Positions 8,090 through 17,485 of a DNA stretch of 64,000 nucleotides are shown here, one piece after another. Location: the NCBI GenBank assembly GCA_024682075.1, contig JAIKZQ010000013.1, positions 1-64,000 on the forward strand, given 5' to 3'. Every line of letters begins with the position of its first letter. Positions within the stretch are counted from its first letter, which is position 1. Source of the stretch: Lachnospiraceae bacterium (GTDB lineage Bacteria; Bacillota; Clostridia; Lachnospirales; Lachnospiraceae). The notes beneath the pieces are model-generated. The model did not search any database. It saw only the letters and a program-made list of their open reading frames with translations, and was not told the origin of the DNA. Both the position numbers and the translations under genes were made by a program.

Positions 8090-9201
8090 ACGGGGGCATC
8101 GTTATGGGTGAGTCATTTGATATCCAATCTTATATGACGAAGGGAGTCGAGAAGGTGGTTTCCGATGCGGTCAGAGCGACCCTCAGGAATCCGAAGGAAA
8201 GTGCCTTCATGGCGAGGTTTGCCCTTTCCAGCAGAGCTGCATCCGTGAAAAGAAGGAAAGCAGAGGATGCGGGTGAGCACATCCCTCCGTTTCTTATCGC
8301 CAGCATCACCAGCCGGTGTAACCTTCACTGTGCCGGGTGCTATTCGAGATGCAATCATGCCACGACGGACAGTGAGCCCGTAAAGCAGCTTGCCGGTGAA
8401 GAATGGGCGAAGATCTTTGATGAAGCGCATGACCTCGGAGTGAGTTTCATTCTTTTGGCGGGCGGGGAACCGCTGCTTCGTTATGATGTCATGGAGGCAG
8501 CGTCAAAAAGACAGGATATCCTTTTCCCGATCTTTACGAACGGGACATTCATGAGTGAGAAATATTATGAGCTGTTCGACAGGTGCCGGAATCTTATACC
8601 GGTCATGAGCATCGAAGGTGACAGGGAACTGACCGACACAAGACGCGGTGAGGGCGTGTATGACAAACTTATCACCGGGATGGACGGATTAAAGAAGAGA
8701 GGTCTGATCTTTGGCTCATCCGTAACAGTCACCACACAAAACATTACGGAAATCACATCGGAGAATTTCTTGAATGAATTATCCGACAGAGGATGCAAAG
8801 CGGTTATTTTTGTTGAGTTTGTTCCCGTGACTGATGATTCCGCTGAGCTGGCTCCGGGTGATAAAGAGCGGGAATATCTGCAGAAAAAGGTTGCACAGCT
8901 TCGCGAAGATCATCCGGAAATGGTCTTTATCTCTTTTCCGGGAGATGAAAAGAGCTCCGGAGGATGCGTGGCGGCGGGAAGGGGATTCTTCCATATCAAT
9001 TCCCATGGAGGAGCAGAGCCGTGTCCGTTTTCCCCCTATTCGGACATCAATGTGAGGGATACTTCCCTGAAAGAGGCCATGAATTCAAGATTGTTCAGAA
9101 AATTGCGGGATGGAGGGTATCTTATGGAGGATCATGCCGGCGGATGTACCCTTTATGAAAGAAAAAATGACGTTGAAAAGATCCTGAAAGAGGCAAACTG
9201 A
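8086..9201 (+). CDS. radical SAM protein
   Basis: A 371-residue radical SAM enzyme. The [4Fe-4S] cluster motif C-N-L-H-C-A-G-C is at about residues 78-85, followed by the strand LAGGEPL that contacts S-adenosylmethionine. The last 110 residues hold scattered cysteines (GGCVAAGRGFF, EPCPFSPYSDI, GGCTLYE) in the manner of SPASM/auxiliary-cluster domains. The substrate is unknown. Two starts are possible: 8086, which overlaps the upstream stop (ATGA), and 8104, which has GGGGGC before it. It is co-transcribed with the Pr6Pr-like gene, so it may modify a lipid or peptide linked to that protein (inference). Confidence 0.85.
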   Translation: MNGGIVMGESFDIQSYMTKGVEKVVSDAVRATLRNPKESAFMARFALSSRAASVKRRKAEDAGEHIPPFLIASITSRCNLHCAGCYSRCNHATTDSEPVKQLAGEEWAKIFDEAHDLGVSFILLAGGEPLLRYDVMEAASKRQDILFPIFTNGTFMSEKYYELFDRCRNLIPVMSIEGDRELTDTRRGEGVYDKLITGMDGLKKRGLIFGSSVTVTTQNITEITSENFLNELSDRGCKAVIFVEFVPVTDDSAELAPGDKEREYLQKKVAQLREDHPEMVFISFPGDEKSSGGCVAAGRGFFHINSHGGAEPCPFSPYSDINVRDTSLKEAMNSRLFRKLRDGGYLMEDHAGGCTLYERKNDVEKILKEAN

Positions 9202-9306
9202 GATTTTTTCCTATGATTCTGCGCCGAAGTGCTTTATAATGAATTAGATGTATTCTGTATGATGATATGGAAACAATAAGTCATAAGAATAAAAATGGAG
9301 GATAGC

Positions 9307-10155
9307 ATGAAAAAGAATTTTAGCAAAAAGCTTGTATCGGTCATCACAATGATGATGCTGGTACTCAGCCTTGTCGGATGCGGTGCCAAGAAGTACAACA
9401 TCGAAGTATCCGAGAACAAGGTTGAAGTCGAGGTCGACGACAAAGTGACCATCGAGATCGAGAACTATGATGAGCTTGAGGATGTTAACATCGAGGTTGA
9501 AGATGATGACATAATCAAAGTCAAGGAAAAGAAGGGTGAGATCACTATCACCGGACTTGAAGAGGGTAAGACCAACATCATCATCACCGCAGCAAATTCC
9601 GATGATGAGATTACCATCAAGGTTAAGGTCACAGCTCCAGCAGCACCCGAGCCCGAGCCTGAACCCGAGCCTGAGCCTGAGCCCCCTCAGCCTGAACCCG
9701 AACCTCAGCCCGAGCCTCAGCCCGAGCCTCAGCCTCAGTCCCCTGCAGGCAACTTCACTGCAGATGACTGGTATGGCCTCTATAACTCCGGCTACATTCT
9801 TCTCTATGGAAACGGTGCATGGGCAGGCCAGGATTATGAGTGGGATGATCTTTACGGTAAGATCGGCAATGCAAGCGGAAGCGATTTCTTTGAGGTTTAC
9901 TCGGACGACATGGATCTCTGGAGCAGTGACTGGTCCAATCAGGGACATCCCATCTTCTCCGCTTGGGTTACTCTCACCGATACACAGATGATAGCTGATA
10001 CTTCCTACGAAGCATGGATCCTTGACGCAGATCTTACCTCTGCCGACAAGTTCTCATGGAGATCAGACGAAGTAGACGGCCTTTCCATCTACTATGAGTA
10101 CTTTGATGCCGAGTATAACGGCGGATTCAGCGTATACATTTACTTGTACAGATAA
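9307..10155 (+). CDS. lipoprotein with Ig-like domain and Pro-Glu linker
   Basis: The start at 9307 is chosen over 9295 because GGAGGA lies just before it and it opens a lipoprotein signal (MKKNFSKKLVSVITMMMLVL, then LVGC). Residues about 25-105 look like a Big_2/cadherin-like Ig domain that is highly acidic. A P-E-P-E / P-Q linker follows (about 112-145). The rest is a beta-rich C-terminal domain (DDWYGLYNSGY, then YEWDDLYGKIGN) I do not recognise. This is probably a surface lipoprotein, with the linker spanning the cell wall. TATAAT at 9235-9240 may be its promoter. A strong terminator follows. Confidence 0.75.
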   Translation: MKKNFSKKLVSVITMMMLVLSLVGCGAKKYNIEVSENKVEVEVDDKVTIEIENYDELEDVNIEVEDDDIIKVKEKKGEITITGLEEGKTNIIITAANSDDEITIKVKVTAPAAPEPEPEPEPEPEPPQPEPEPQPEPQPEPQPQSPAGNFTADDWYGLYNSGYILLYGNGAWAGQDYEWDDLYGKIGNASGSDFFEVYSDDMDLWSSDWSNQGHPIFSAWVTLTDTQMIADTSYEAWILDADLTSADKFSWRSDEVDGLSIYYEYFDAEYNGGFSVYIYLYR

Positions 10156-10174
10156 TTTACGGATGATTCTTTCT

Positions 10175-10206
10175 AAGGCAGGTCTCGCAAGGGACCTGCC
10201 TTTTTA
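10175..10206 (+). terminator. rho-independent terminator with GCAA tetraloop
   Basis: GGCAGGTCTC pairs with GGGACCTGCC around a GCAA loop, and AA/TT can extend the stem, followed by five T. It ends the lipoprotein gene. Confidence 0.92.
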
Positions 10207-10306
10207 TGCCCCGGAAAGTTCAGAACATTTTTTGATGTATGTATTACAAAAATAATGTAGAATTCTGCATAAGCGGAGATTAACATTAAACAAGAAGGAG
10301 ACGGAT

Positions 10307-10663
10307 ATGGTCTTCGATAATGATGTTCTCGTAAAAAGAGAAAAGATCACCAATGTATCGGAAATATGCTGGAAAGAACTCTGCGATGCCGACCGGAACG
10401 AATTACGCAGGAAATTCCTCAAAGTGCATCTTTCGCGTGGCGCGGATATCACGGTGATCTTCAGTTATGTAAGGGAAAACGTAAACAACTTCGAAGCTCA
10501 GGGCAAGTTCTACGATGACGGGAATTTCTATCTTATGAGGATATGGTACTTCTGGGACCATGATTATGCCTCGGTAGAATTCGTCCCCTGGCCGGCAAGC
10601 AGCATATTAGAGAGCGAGCACGAGTATATCGAATACGTAAAGCACCAAAAACCTGAATCATGA
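10307..10663 (+). CDS. hypothetical protein heading the MutS-like operon
   Basis: A 118-residue soluble protein with a good AAGAAGGAGA ribosome binding site. It has an all-alpha/beta look and an aromatic strand near residues 78-92 (FYLMRIWYFWDHDYASVEF). No family is recognised. Its stop overlaps the next start by four bases (ATGA), so it belongs to the operon with the rhodanese-PP-loop protein and the two MutS-like ATPases. Confidence 0.7.
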   Translation: MVFDNDVLVKREKITNVSEICWKELCDADRNELRRKFLKVHLSRGADITVIFSYVRENVNNFEAQGKFYDDGNFYLMRIWYFWDHDYASVEFVPWPASSILESEHEYIEYVKHQKPES

Positions 10664-11802
10664 AAGAAATATCCATAGAACAATTCAATAAGCTCCCGAA
10701 AGACTCGTATGTATTGTTTGACGTACGCGACGAGGAAATGAGGGAATACGGGATGATCCCCGGTGCGTCATTTTTTGATGCGGATGCATCGGACGAAGAG
10801 TGCGGAAAGGTGCTTGAACGGATCCCCGGAGACAAAAAACTCATATTCTATTGCCAGATAGGCAGAAGGACCAGGGATCTGGAACTTCCATGCCTTGAAG
10901 GCAGAGATGCATACAGCCTTGAAGAGGGATACATCGGATACGTCAGGGCACAGATGACGGATGAAAGCGACATTGAGGAGAGAAGGCACAAGGCAGAGGA
11001 AAGCATCAGGAAGAAGTTCCACAAGCAGCTGTTCTCACCCTTTGCCAGGGCGTGCAAGACATATCACCTCATAGAAGAAGGCGACCGCATCGCGGTATGC
11101 ATATCCGGTGGAAAAGACTCCATGCTGATGGCTAAGCTCTTTCAGGAGATTCAGAGGCACAGACAGGTGAATTTTGAGCTGACCTTCCTGGTGATGGATC
11201 CCGGATACAACAAGGAAAATCGGGCACTTATAGAAAGCAATGCCAAGGCACTCGGGATCCCGGTTACGATCTTTGAAAGCGACATATTCGATGCGGTTGA
11301 CACGATAGAGCAGAATCCGTGCTATCTGTGTGCGAGGATGAGGCGCGGATACCTCTACAGCAATGCACAAAAGCTGTGCTGCAACAAGATCGCACTGGGC
11401 CATCATTACGACGACGTGATCGAGACGATCCTCATGGGAATGCTCCACGGAGCCCAGATCCAGACCATGATGCCGAAGCTGCACAGCACCAACTTCGAAG
11501 GAATGGAACTCATCCGCCCGATGTATCTTATCAGGGAAAGCGATATCTGTGCCTGGAGAGATTATAACAATCTTCATTTCCTGCAGTGCGCATGCCATTT
11601 TACGGAGACCTGTTCGACCTGTCACGAAGACGGGACCACATCCTCTAAGAGGCTCGAGACCAAGAAGCTGATCGCACAGCTTAAGAAGGACAATCCTTTT
11701 GTGGAATCGAACATTTTCAGGAGCGTTGAGAATGTCAACCTCGACACTGTCATAGAATACAAGATAAAGGGCGTCCGGCATAACTTCCTGGACGAATACT
11801 AA
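10660..11802 (+). CDS. rhodanese / PP-loop (TtcA-like) fusion, putative tRNA or metabolite thiolation enzyme
   Basis: A 380-residue two-domain protein. Residues 1-100 are a rhodanese domain with active-site Cys65 in CQIGRRT, which would carry a persulfide. After a charged helix, residues about 125-380 form an ATP pyrophosphatase domain with the PP-loop SGGKDS (149-154), a CxxC in NPCYLCARMRRG and a further C-S-T-C near the end. This matches the TtcA/TtuA group that adenylates and thiolates tRNA bases. Fusion with the sulfur donor domain suggests in-cis sulfur delivery. It overlaps its upstream gene by four bases and abuts the first MutS-like gene, an unusual partnership. The substrate is unproven. 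Confidence 0.85.
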   Translation: MKEISIEQFNKLPKDSYVLFDVRDEEMREYGMIPGASFFDADASDEECGKVLERIPGDKKLIFYCQIGRRTRDLELPCLEGRDAYSLEEGYIGYVRAQMTDESDIEERRHKAEESIRKKFHKQLFSPFARACKTYHLIEEGDRIAVCISGGKDSMLMAKLFQEIQRHRQVNFELTFLVMDPGYNKENRALIESNAKALGIPVTIFESDIFDAVDTIEQNPCYLCARMRRGYLYSNAQKLCCNKIALGHHYDDVIETILMGMLHGAQIQTMMPKLHSTNFEGMELIRPMYLIRESDICAWRDYNNLHFLQCACHFTETCSTCHEDGTTSSKRLETKKLIAQLKKDNPFVESNIFRSVENVNLDTVIEYKIKGVRHNFLDEY

Positions 11803-13317
11803 ATGATCAAAGACGCGAACAATTTCAGCATACTTAATCCGGGGGCGAGGGAATTCGAGCCTCTTGAAGCCGTGCCGTTTTACCAGGATCTGAACCTTGA
11901 TCAGGTGATAAACAAGATGATGCTCCGCTGGGGCAAGGAGATGAAAAAGTACTACCGCTACATGCCCACATCGCCCGAAGAGGTCGCATACAGAAGAGCC
12001 GTATACCGCGACATTAAAAGTGATAAGGTGTATGACACACTTGTCAGTTTTACCGAAAACCTTGCCGGGATAGACCTGCTCCGTGCCGAAAAAGAAAAAG
12101 TCCGCATCCCGATGCAGAAGTATGTATGGTTCATACGTGAAGTCGGCGCCTACTGCGAGGCATATGAAGAGCTGGAAAAAAGACTTGATGAGGCGGGCCT
12201 TGAATCCGAAGGCATGAAGACGTTCCTGAGCATCCTGAAGGATATCCTCGGAAGCGGGGGATACAGGGAACTTGCCGCACGTACCCGCGATATCATGGCT
12301 CAGATCAAGTCGATGCGCTTCATCATCACATACGACAAGGACCGCATGAGCGTCGAACTCGGTGAACTTGAAGGCGAGGGCGCCTATGAGGAGATGCTTG
12401 AAAGAGAATGCGGCAAGGAGATCAGGCACCTTCAGAATCCCTTCATCGCAGATCCCACCATCACCGGAATAGAGAATTCCTGCCTTGAGATACTGATGAA
12501 GAAAAGGCCTGAATTTTTCGACGGGCTTAAGAAGACTGCGGAGCTCAATGCCGGATATGAGAAGAAGGTCCTAAAGAGATTCGAGAACGAAGTCGTGTAC
12601 TATCTTTCTTTTGCGACGCTTCAGCGTGAGATGGAAAGTGCAGGATACAGATTCTCCGAGCCTGAATGTGACGAGACGAAGAAGATGGAGGCAAAAGGGC
12701 TCTATGATCTTGCCCTGGCACTGGCATCCGTTTCATCGGGCAAGGAAGTTGTCGCAAATGACTTCTGCTATGGTGAGGGCGAAAGGTTCTTCGTGCTTAC
12801 CGGACCCAACCAGGGCGGCAAGACTACCTTCGCAAGGAGCCTCGGACAGCTGGTGTTCCTGGCTCTGATGGGATTCGATGTTCCCGCGGAGTCCGCAAAT
12901 GTGCACTTTTTCCCTGCGATACAGACGCACTTTTCCGTTGAGGAGAGCGTCGAGACCGGAAAGGGCAAGCTGAAGGAAGAACTTACGAGACTTGCTCCCA
13001 TGATGGAAGATAATCAGAAAGATACCTTCGTCGTGATCAATGAGCTCTTCACCACGGCGGCCAATTATGATGCGCAGATCATGGGCAGGAATGTGCTGAA
13101 ACATTTCATCGGACTCGGATGCATGGGCATCTATGTAACACATCTGAAGGAACTGTCCGAAGGTCATGAGAGTGTCGTGAGCCTCAGAGCCACGCTTGGT
13201 GATGACATGATCCCCACTTTCAGGATAGCAAGAGGCGAGGCAAGTGACGTCGCCTGTGCCGAGGCCGTGGTCAATAAATACAGGCTGACATATGAGCAGC
13301 TGAAGGAGCGCCTATGA
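11803..13317 (+). CDS. MutS-like ATPase, first of a tandem pair
   Basis: A 504-residue protein with helical core/lever regions (about 20-290) and a C-terminal MutS ATPase domain. The Walker A is GPNQGGKT at about 334-341 and the Walker-B-like strand is FVVINELFT. It lacks the N-terminal mismatch-recognition domain of true MutS and is about half the usual MutS length. It starts directly after the upstream stop and overlaps the second MutS-like gene by four bases, so the two may form a heterodimer. It probably acts as a DNA-structure-responsive ATPase; a role in mismatch repair is not supported by domain content. Confidence 0.83.
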   Translation: MIKDANNFSILNPGAREFEPLEAVPFYQDLNLDQVINKMMLRWGKEMKKYYRYMPTSPEEVAYRRAVYRDIKSDKVYDTLVSFTENLAGIDLLRAEKEKVRIPMQKYVWFIREVGAYCEAYEELEKRLDEAGLESEGMKTFLSILKDILGSGGYRELAARTRDIMAQIKSMRFIITYDKDRMSVELGELEGEGAYEEMLERECGKEIRHLQNPFIADPTITGIENSCLEILMKKRPEFFDGLKKTAELNAGYEKKVLKRFENEVVYYLSFATLQREMESAGYRFSEPECDETKKMEAKGLYDLALALASVSSGKEVVANDFCYGEGERFFVLTGPNQGGKTTFARSLGQLVFLALMGFDVPAESANVHFFPAIQTHFSVEESVETGKGKLKEELTRLAPMMEDNQKDTFVVINELFTTAANYDAQIMGRNVLKHFIGLGCMGIYVTHLKELSEGHESVVSLRATLGDDMIPTFRIARGEASDVACAEAVVNKYRLTYEQLKERL

Positions 13318-14942
13318 AAGTATGCCTGCTGTATAAAGACCGCGAACGCTTAAATGAAGAAACATATTACGATGCTGCCAGCATCATCAAGGATCTGGGA
13401 CTCAAGCATCTGTTCCTGGCATCCGCCAAAAGGCTCATATTCGAAAACGGTGAGGTCAAGAGCGTAGAAAAAGAAGACCAGTACATCATGGAAACGATGC
13501 GCGGCGTGATGATGACTCCGCTCTCTGCATGGGATGAGATCAGGTTCAGGCAGGAGATCATAAAAGACTCCGTTGCAAATGAAGAGCTGATACGCAGCCT
13601 CTATCTGATCTGCGGTGAAGTCCTGCGTAAGTGGAACGGACTGGGCAGGGGCGCCAGGGAGAAGATAAATCAGAGCAATCCCGTGACCAGGCTTACGGCA
13701 GACATCAAGGTGCTTCACCTTTTTGTCGAATCTCTCGGACGCATCAGGGAGCTGTTACAGGCGGAAGACGTGAAGCTTTCATCCGAGGGAATGGTGCATT
13801 TCAGGGATGAATTCCTTAAGGCTTTCTCGGAAAAGAGACAGGAATTCATGGAGAGCGTTCTTGCGGATATCTCTTTTTACACCGACGGGTCCGATGAGGA
13901 AGATGAGGGAAGAAATCGCGTCGTCAGGCCCAGGATCGTCATGGAAAGCGGACTCGAGGACGGACTGAAATTCAGTTCCCTCAAGCTTGAAGAGGTATCG
14001 TCTCGGGGAGAGAAATTCTATAAGCCCGGAAGCGCCAAATACAAGATAAGGGAGTTCGTCAATTCCAGGGTGCCGGATTCTTTTTCGACGATAAATGACT
14101 CGAGGGTGAGTGATCAGACACAGATCCTCGAATACGGAATAGTCAGTTACCTTGTCGAGGAACTTAAGAAAGAAATGGAAGAGTTCCTCACATTCTTCGA
14201 CAGACTCAGGAACCAGACCGCTTTTTACCTGGGTGCCGTCCAGCTAGGGGCACAGATGGAACGCCTTGGCGATGGCTGGTGTTTTCCGACCGTGTGCGAC
14301 AGAAGGGACCTGGAGTTTAATGACCTGAAGGAACTCGTGATGGGACTTGAGCGCCACGTCGATGTCATAGGCAATACCTGCTCCCTTAAGGAGAAAGACC
14401 TCGTGATAGTGACCGGCGCCAACCAGGGCGGAAAATCCACCTTCCTGCGCAGTATCGGAATCGCACAGGTGATGATGCAGTGCGGCCTCATGGTCATGGC
14501 GCGTTCGTACAGTGCAGGGATATTCCCGAAGATATTTGTTCATTTCACCAGAAGGGAAGACAGTGAGATGAACAGTGGAAGACTTGATGAGGAGCTGAAG
14601 CGCATGAACGGGATCGTGGAGAATGTCGGCGAAGGCTCGCTTCTTCTGCTGAACGAATCATTTGCCACCACCACCGAAAAAGAAGGTTCTTTCATCGCAT
14701 ATGACATCATCTCCGCTTTGAAGGAAGCAGGCGTGAGGATCCTGACGGTCACGCACCTTCTGTCATTCGCTAGGCGAGTGTTCGAAGAGACGAAGGAGGC
14801 TTCTGAGACTGACGTCGAATTCCTCACCGCCGAGCGGAAAGAAGACGGCCGCAGGACCTTCCGAATGATACGCCACGAGCCAGAACTGACAAGTTTCGGA
14901 CTTGACCTGTACAGGGAGATTGTAGGAGAAATAGATATGTAA
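13314..14942 (+). CDS. MutS-like ATPase, second of a tandem pair
   Basis: A 542-residue paralogue of the preceding protein, overlapping it by four bases (ATGA). The Walker A is GANQGGKS at about 367-374, Walker B LLLNESFATT, and a His after the D-loop is seen in VTHLLSF. Again the mismatch-binding N-terminal domain of MutS is absent; the first 300 residues are helical lever/clamp-like. Sequence differences between the two ATPase domains suggest an obligate pair, as in eukaryotic MSH heterodimers. That is inference. The operon ends at the terminator that follows. Confidence 0.83.
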   Translation: MKVCLLYKDRERLNEETYYDAASIIKDLGLKHLFLASAKRLIFENGEVKSVEKEDQYIMETMRGVMMTPLSAWDEIRFRQEIIKDSVANEELIRSLYLICGEVLRKWNGLGRGAREKINQSNPVTRLTADIKVLHLFVESLGRIRELLQAEDVKLSSEGMVHFRDEFLKAFSEKRQEFMESVLADISFYTDGSDEEDEGRNRVVRPRIVMESGLEDGLKFSSLKLEEVSSRGEKFYKPGSAKYKIREFVNSRVPDSFSTINDSRVSDQTQILEYGIVSYLVEELKKEMEEFLTFFDRLRNQTAFYLGAVQLGAQMERLGDGWCFPTVCDRRDLEFNDLKELVMGLERHVDVIGNTCSLKEKDLVIVTGANQGGKSTFLRSIGIAQVMMQCGLMVMARSYSAGIFPKIFVHFTRREDSEMNSGRLDEELKRMNGIVENVGEGSLLLLNESFATTTEKEGSFIAYDIISALKEAGVRILTVTHLLSFARRVFEETKEASETDVEFLTAERKEDGRRTFRMIRHEPELTSFGLDLYREIVGEIDM

Positions 14943-14949
14943 AGGAATA

Positions 14950-14979
14950 GGCCGCGCCTCTTATGAGGTGCGGTCTTTT
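14950..14979 (+). terminator. rho-independent terminator
   Basis: GGCCGCGCCTC pairs with GAGGTGCGGTC (11 bp, two G-U) across TTAT, followed by TTTTA. It ends the MutS-like operon. Confidence 0.85.
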
Positions 14980-15027
14980 ATGATGCGGAAGTGGAGACGC
15001 TGGGGCTGCATGAAAGTGGTCTGTGTG

Positions 15028-15090
15028 TGACTTGAACCTCAAGTCAATCGACTAATCATTATTGCGAAACATGGGCGTCGGATATAAAAT
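15028..15090 (+). promoter_or_regulatory. palindrome and probable promoter of the TIR gene
   Basis: A perfect 8-3-8 palindrome TGACTTGA-ACC-TCAAGTCA spans 15028-15046. It lies just upstream of a possible promoter, TTGCGA (15062) with 17 bases to TAAAAT (15085-15090). The position suits an activator site. The promoter match is moderate and no regulator is known. Confidence 0.42.
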
Positions 15091-15157
15091 TATTCTGTAT
15101 GGGATCAGTGGGTCCCTTCTTAGCATTTGAGAATTTTGAATCCGGAGAATATCCTGA

Positions 15158-17485
15158 ATGAAAAACAAGAAACTGGCACCCTGCGACGAGAGCAGGGATT
15201 ACATATTTGTCAGCTATAAGCGCGATGATCAGGAAGCGGTGTTTGACGTCCTGACAGATCTGCAGGACAAGTATCCTGACGTGAACATATGGATTGACAG
15301 TGAGCTTGTTGCTCATGCAGGGACTGACTGGAATAAGCAGGCGGTTGATGCGATGAAGAACAGGAGGTGTATCTGTGTCCTCTTTTTCGCAAGCAAAATG
15401 TCATTCCTGAGCGGTCCTGTCTATGCAGAACTGTACTTTGCCAAAAACTCTCAGGCTGTGAGGATCTCTCACAAAAGAAAGCCTCTTACCATCATTCCCT
15501 ATGATCTTTATGGTGACCTGGCCAGGTATGGAATTTCCGGGTTGGTCGATCAGGCTGTCAGCTCTGAAGATGCTGAAAGGCCTATTTCTGACGCGATCAG
15601 GGATGCCTGGAGATATGTGAAGATACCCGATGACCATATCGAAGGTGCGGACGCTGCTACCGATTGCATTTATGTGGCAAACTATATCTTCGACGAGATA
15701 TTTGATTCGAGCGATAATACCACGTTCATAGCCAACGTCGATGACATATATGCCAATATCCAGCAGTTCACCAAAACTGAACCTAAACCCGAACCCAAGC
15801 CCGAGCCTAAGCCGGAGCCCAAACCCGAGCCTAAGCCTGAGCCCAAGCCCGAACCCAAACCCGAACCCAAGCCGGAGCCTAAGCCGGAACCCAAGCCCGA
15901 GCCTAAGCCGGAACCCAAGCCGGAGCCTAAGCCGGAACCCAAGCCCGAATCCAAACCCGAGCCTAAGCCGGAACCCAAGCCCGAGCCCAAGCCGGAACCC
16001 AAGCCGGAACCCAAACCTGAGCCTAAGCCGGAACCCAAACCGGAACCTAAGCCTAAGCCTGCTCCTAAGAAGGAGCAGCCTTTTGAGATACCTGCAACTG
16101 CAGCTGAGTGCCAGTCTAAAGGAATTCAGTATTTTACCAAAGAACCCAAGGACTATAAAAAGGCTTTTACTCTGTTTTCGAAAGCGGTTGAGCTCAATCC
16201 GGATGATCTGGTTTCACGCTATCATCTGGGATGCTGCTATGAAAAGGGACTTGGAACTTATGCCAATGCACAGCAGGCGTATGAATCCATGATCTATGTT
16301 GTGGAACATAGTAATGTTAAGGGCAATCATACTGAAACATCCGCAAGGAATTCCTTGCAGACCTGGCTGGACAGAGGATTTGGAGACACCAAGAGTCAGA
16401 ATAAAGCAAAAGAGCTTCTTGGAAAGACTGTGCCGGGAAGTGCCGGCTTGAAAAAGGCACCTACGAATGTTCGCGTAGCTCTTACTGATCTTGACTTGGA
16501 CAAATCAATAAGAAAAGGCGATACGGTTCTCGTGGTTCGATCATATGAAGATGAAGGACGGGATGAACTTGATGTGCTTACATCGTATTTCAAAAAAGAA
16601 CACGTTAGAGCCAGTGAATATGGTCCATGCGAAGATATCAGGCAGATAAATAAGTGGGGCGTGAGTTGCTATAACAGACGTGATGATCAGTATGATGCAC
16701 GACTGTATTATACGAATGCCCGCATCTGCTTTGAATATGCTGCATGCAATGGAAATGCTGATGCGATGTACAATATGTTCCGTTATTACAGGGATGTATT
16801 AACGCTGAACAGCTTAGCTATGGAATGGCTGAAGAAGGCATCGTCATTAAAGCAGCCGGATGCAATGAATGTTCTCGGATCATATTATGTGAATGGACAG
16901 GGTGGGGGTGGATTGAAAAAAGGTGTTGAGCTGCTCGAAGAGGCATATAAGAAGGGCAATAAAAGTGCAGCATATAACCTTGGAATGGTGTATTTGCAAG
17001 CTCGTAGCAGAGATGGATATTCGATTCCAAGAAACCTTGACCTTGCGAAGAAATATCTGGAAGAAGCTGCAAAAAACAACATCAAAGGGGCAGCTGAAAA
17101 ACTGAAGGAACTTAATGCAGAGTCGCCTGCTTCTTCGGTCTCCCGGCAGTCATCCCAGTCTGCACCTCAGCCGGCACCGCAGCCTGCAGCTAATGCCCGC
17201 CCTATCGACAAGAATCTGGCTGATGCCGTGAATACCCTTCATGCCATCGGCAAAGCAGGTTACAGGCTTGATTCCGAAGAGAAGGCTATGGGTGTGATCA
17301 AAAACCTTAATTCGATCCTTGCCTTTCCGGACAAGAATGCGAATTATCATATTCTTCTCGGTGAGATCAAAGCTGCGGTTGAAGGTTACTCAAAGCGCGG
17401 ACTTCAGTCGGGGTCTCCGCAGATGTACGGTCTTTCCAGCAGCTTCGAGTATTATCAGAAAGAATTTGAGAAGCTTATACACTGA
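15158..17485 (+). CDS. TIR-domain protein with Pro-Glu-Pro-Lys linker and TPR/Sel1 repeats
   Basis: A 775-residue soluble protein. Residues about 12-150 form a TIR domain ([10 protein letters not shown], then NIWIDSEL and [20 protein letters not shown]). Glu91 stands where the catalytic Glu of NAD-cleaving TIR domains lies, so NADase or cyclising activity is possible. Residues about 208-297 are a near-perfect P-E-P-K tandem linker. Residues 310-420 and 510-660 contain TPR and Sel1-like repeats ([36 protein letters not shown]), and a separate helical domain closes the protein. TIR plus TPR is a common bacterial conflict or signalling layout. Its stop overlaps the stop of the convergent reductase by 11 bases. 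Confidence 0.85.
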   Translation: MKNKKLAPCDESRDYIFVSYKRDDQEAVFDVLTDLQDKYPDVNIWIDSELVAHAGTDWNKQAVDAMKNRRCICVLFFASKMSFLSGPVYAELYFAKNSQAVRISHKRKPLTIIPYDLYGDLARYGISGLVDQAVSSEDAERPISDAIRDAWRYVKIPDDHIEGADAATDCIYVANYIFDEIFDSSDNTTFIANVDDIYANIQQFTKTEPKPEPKPEPKPEPKPEPKPEPKPEPKPEPKPEPKPEPKPEPKPEPKPEPKPEPKPESKPEPKPEPKPEPKPEPKPEPKPEPKPEPKPEPKPKPAPKKEQPFEIPATAAECQSKGIQYFTKEPKDYKKAFTLFSKAVELNPDDLVSRYHLGCCYEKGLGTYANAQQAYESMIYVVEHSNVKGNHTETSARNSLQTWLDRGFGDTKSQNKAKELLGKTVPGSAGLKKAPTNVRVALTDLDLDKSIRKGDTVLVVRSYEDEGRDELDVLTSYFKKEHVRASEYGPCEDIRQINKWGVSCYNRRDDQYDARLYYTNARICFEYAACNGNADAMYNMFRYYRDVLTLNSLAMEWLKKASSLKQPDAMNVLGSYYVNGQGGGGLKKGVELLEEAYKKGNKSAAYNLGMVYLQARSRDGYSIPRNLDLAKKYLEEAAKNNIKGAAEKLKELNAESPASSVSRQSSQSAPQPAPQPAANARPIDKNLADAVNTLHAIGKAGYRLDSEEKAMGVIKNLNSILAFPDKNANYHILLGEIKAAVEGYSKRGLQSGSPQMYGLSSSFEYYQKEFEKLIH
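15779..16048 (+). repeat. 12-bp tandem repeat coding Pro-Glu-Pro-Lys
   Basis: Around 22 copies of a 12-base unit of the form CCNGARCCNAAR code for the P-E-P-K linker of the TIR protein. Third positions vary while the protein repeat is almost perfect (one Glu to Ser change near 15950), which points to selection on the peptide. Copy number is probably variable between strains. Assemblies may misjudge its length. Confidence 0.9.

Noticed and set aside
11035..12429. 464-codon open frame on the minus strand
   Set aside because: It is antisense to the PP-loop and first MutS-like genes, which have clear motifs; it has no ribosome binding site and no recognisable domain.
15779..16048. Short regular repeats that might suggest a CRISPR array
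   Set aside because: The unit is 12 bases with no spacers and stays in frame as Pro-Glu-Pro-Lys inside a long protein.
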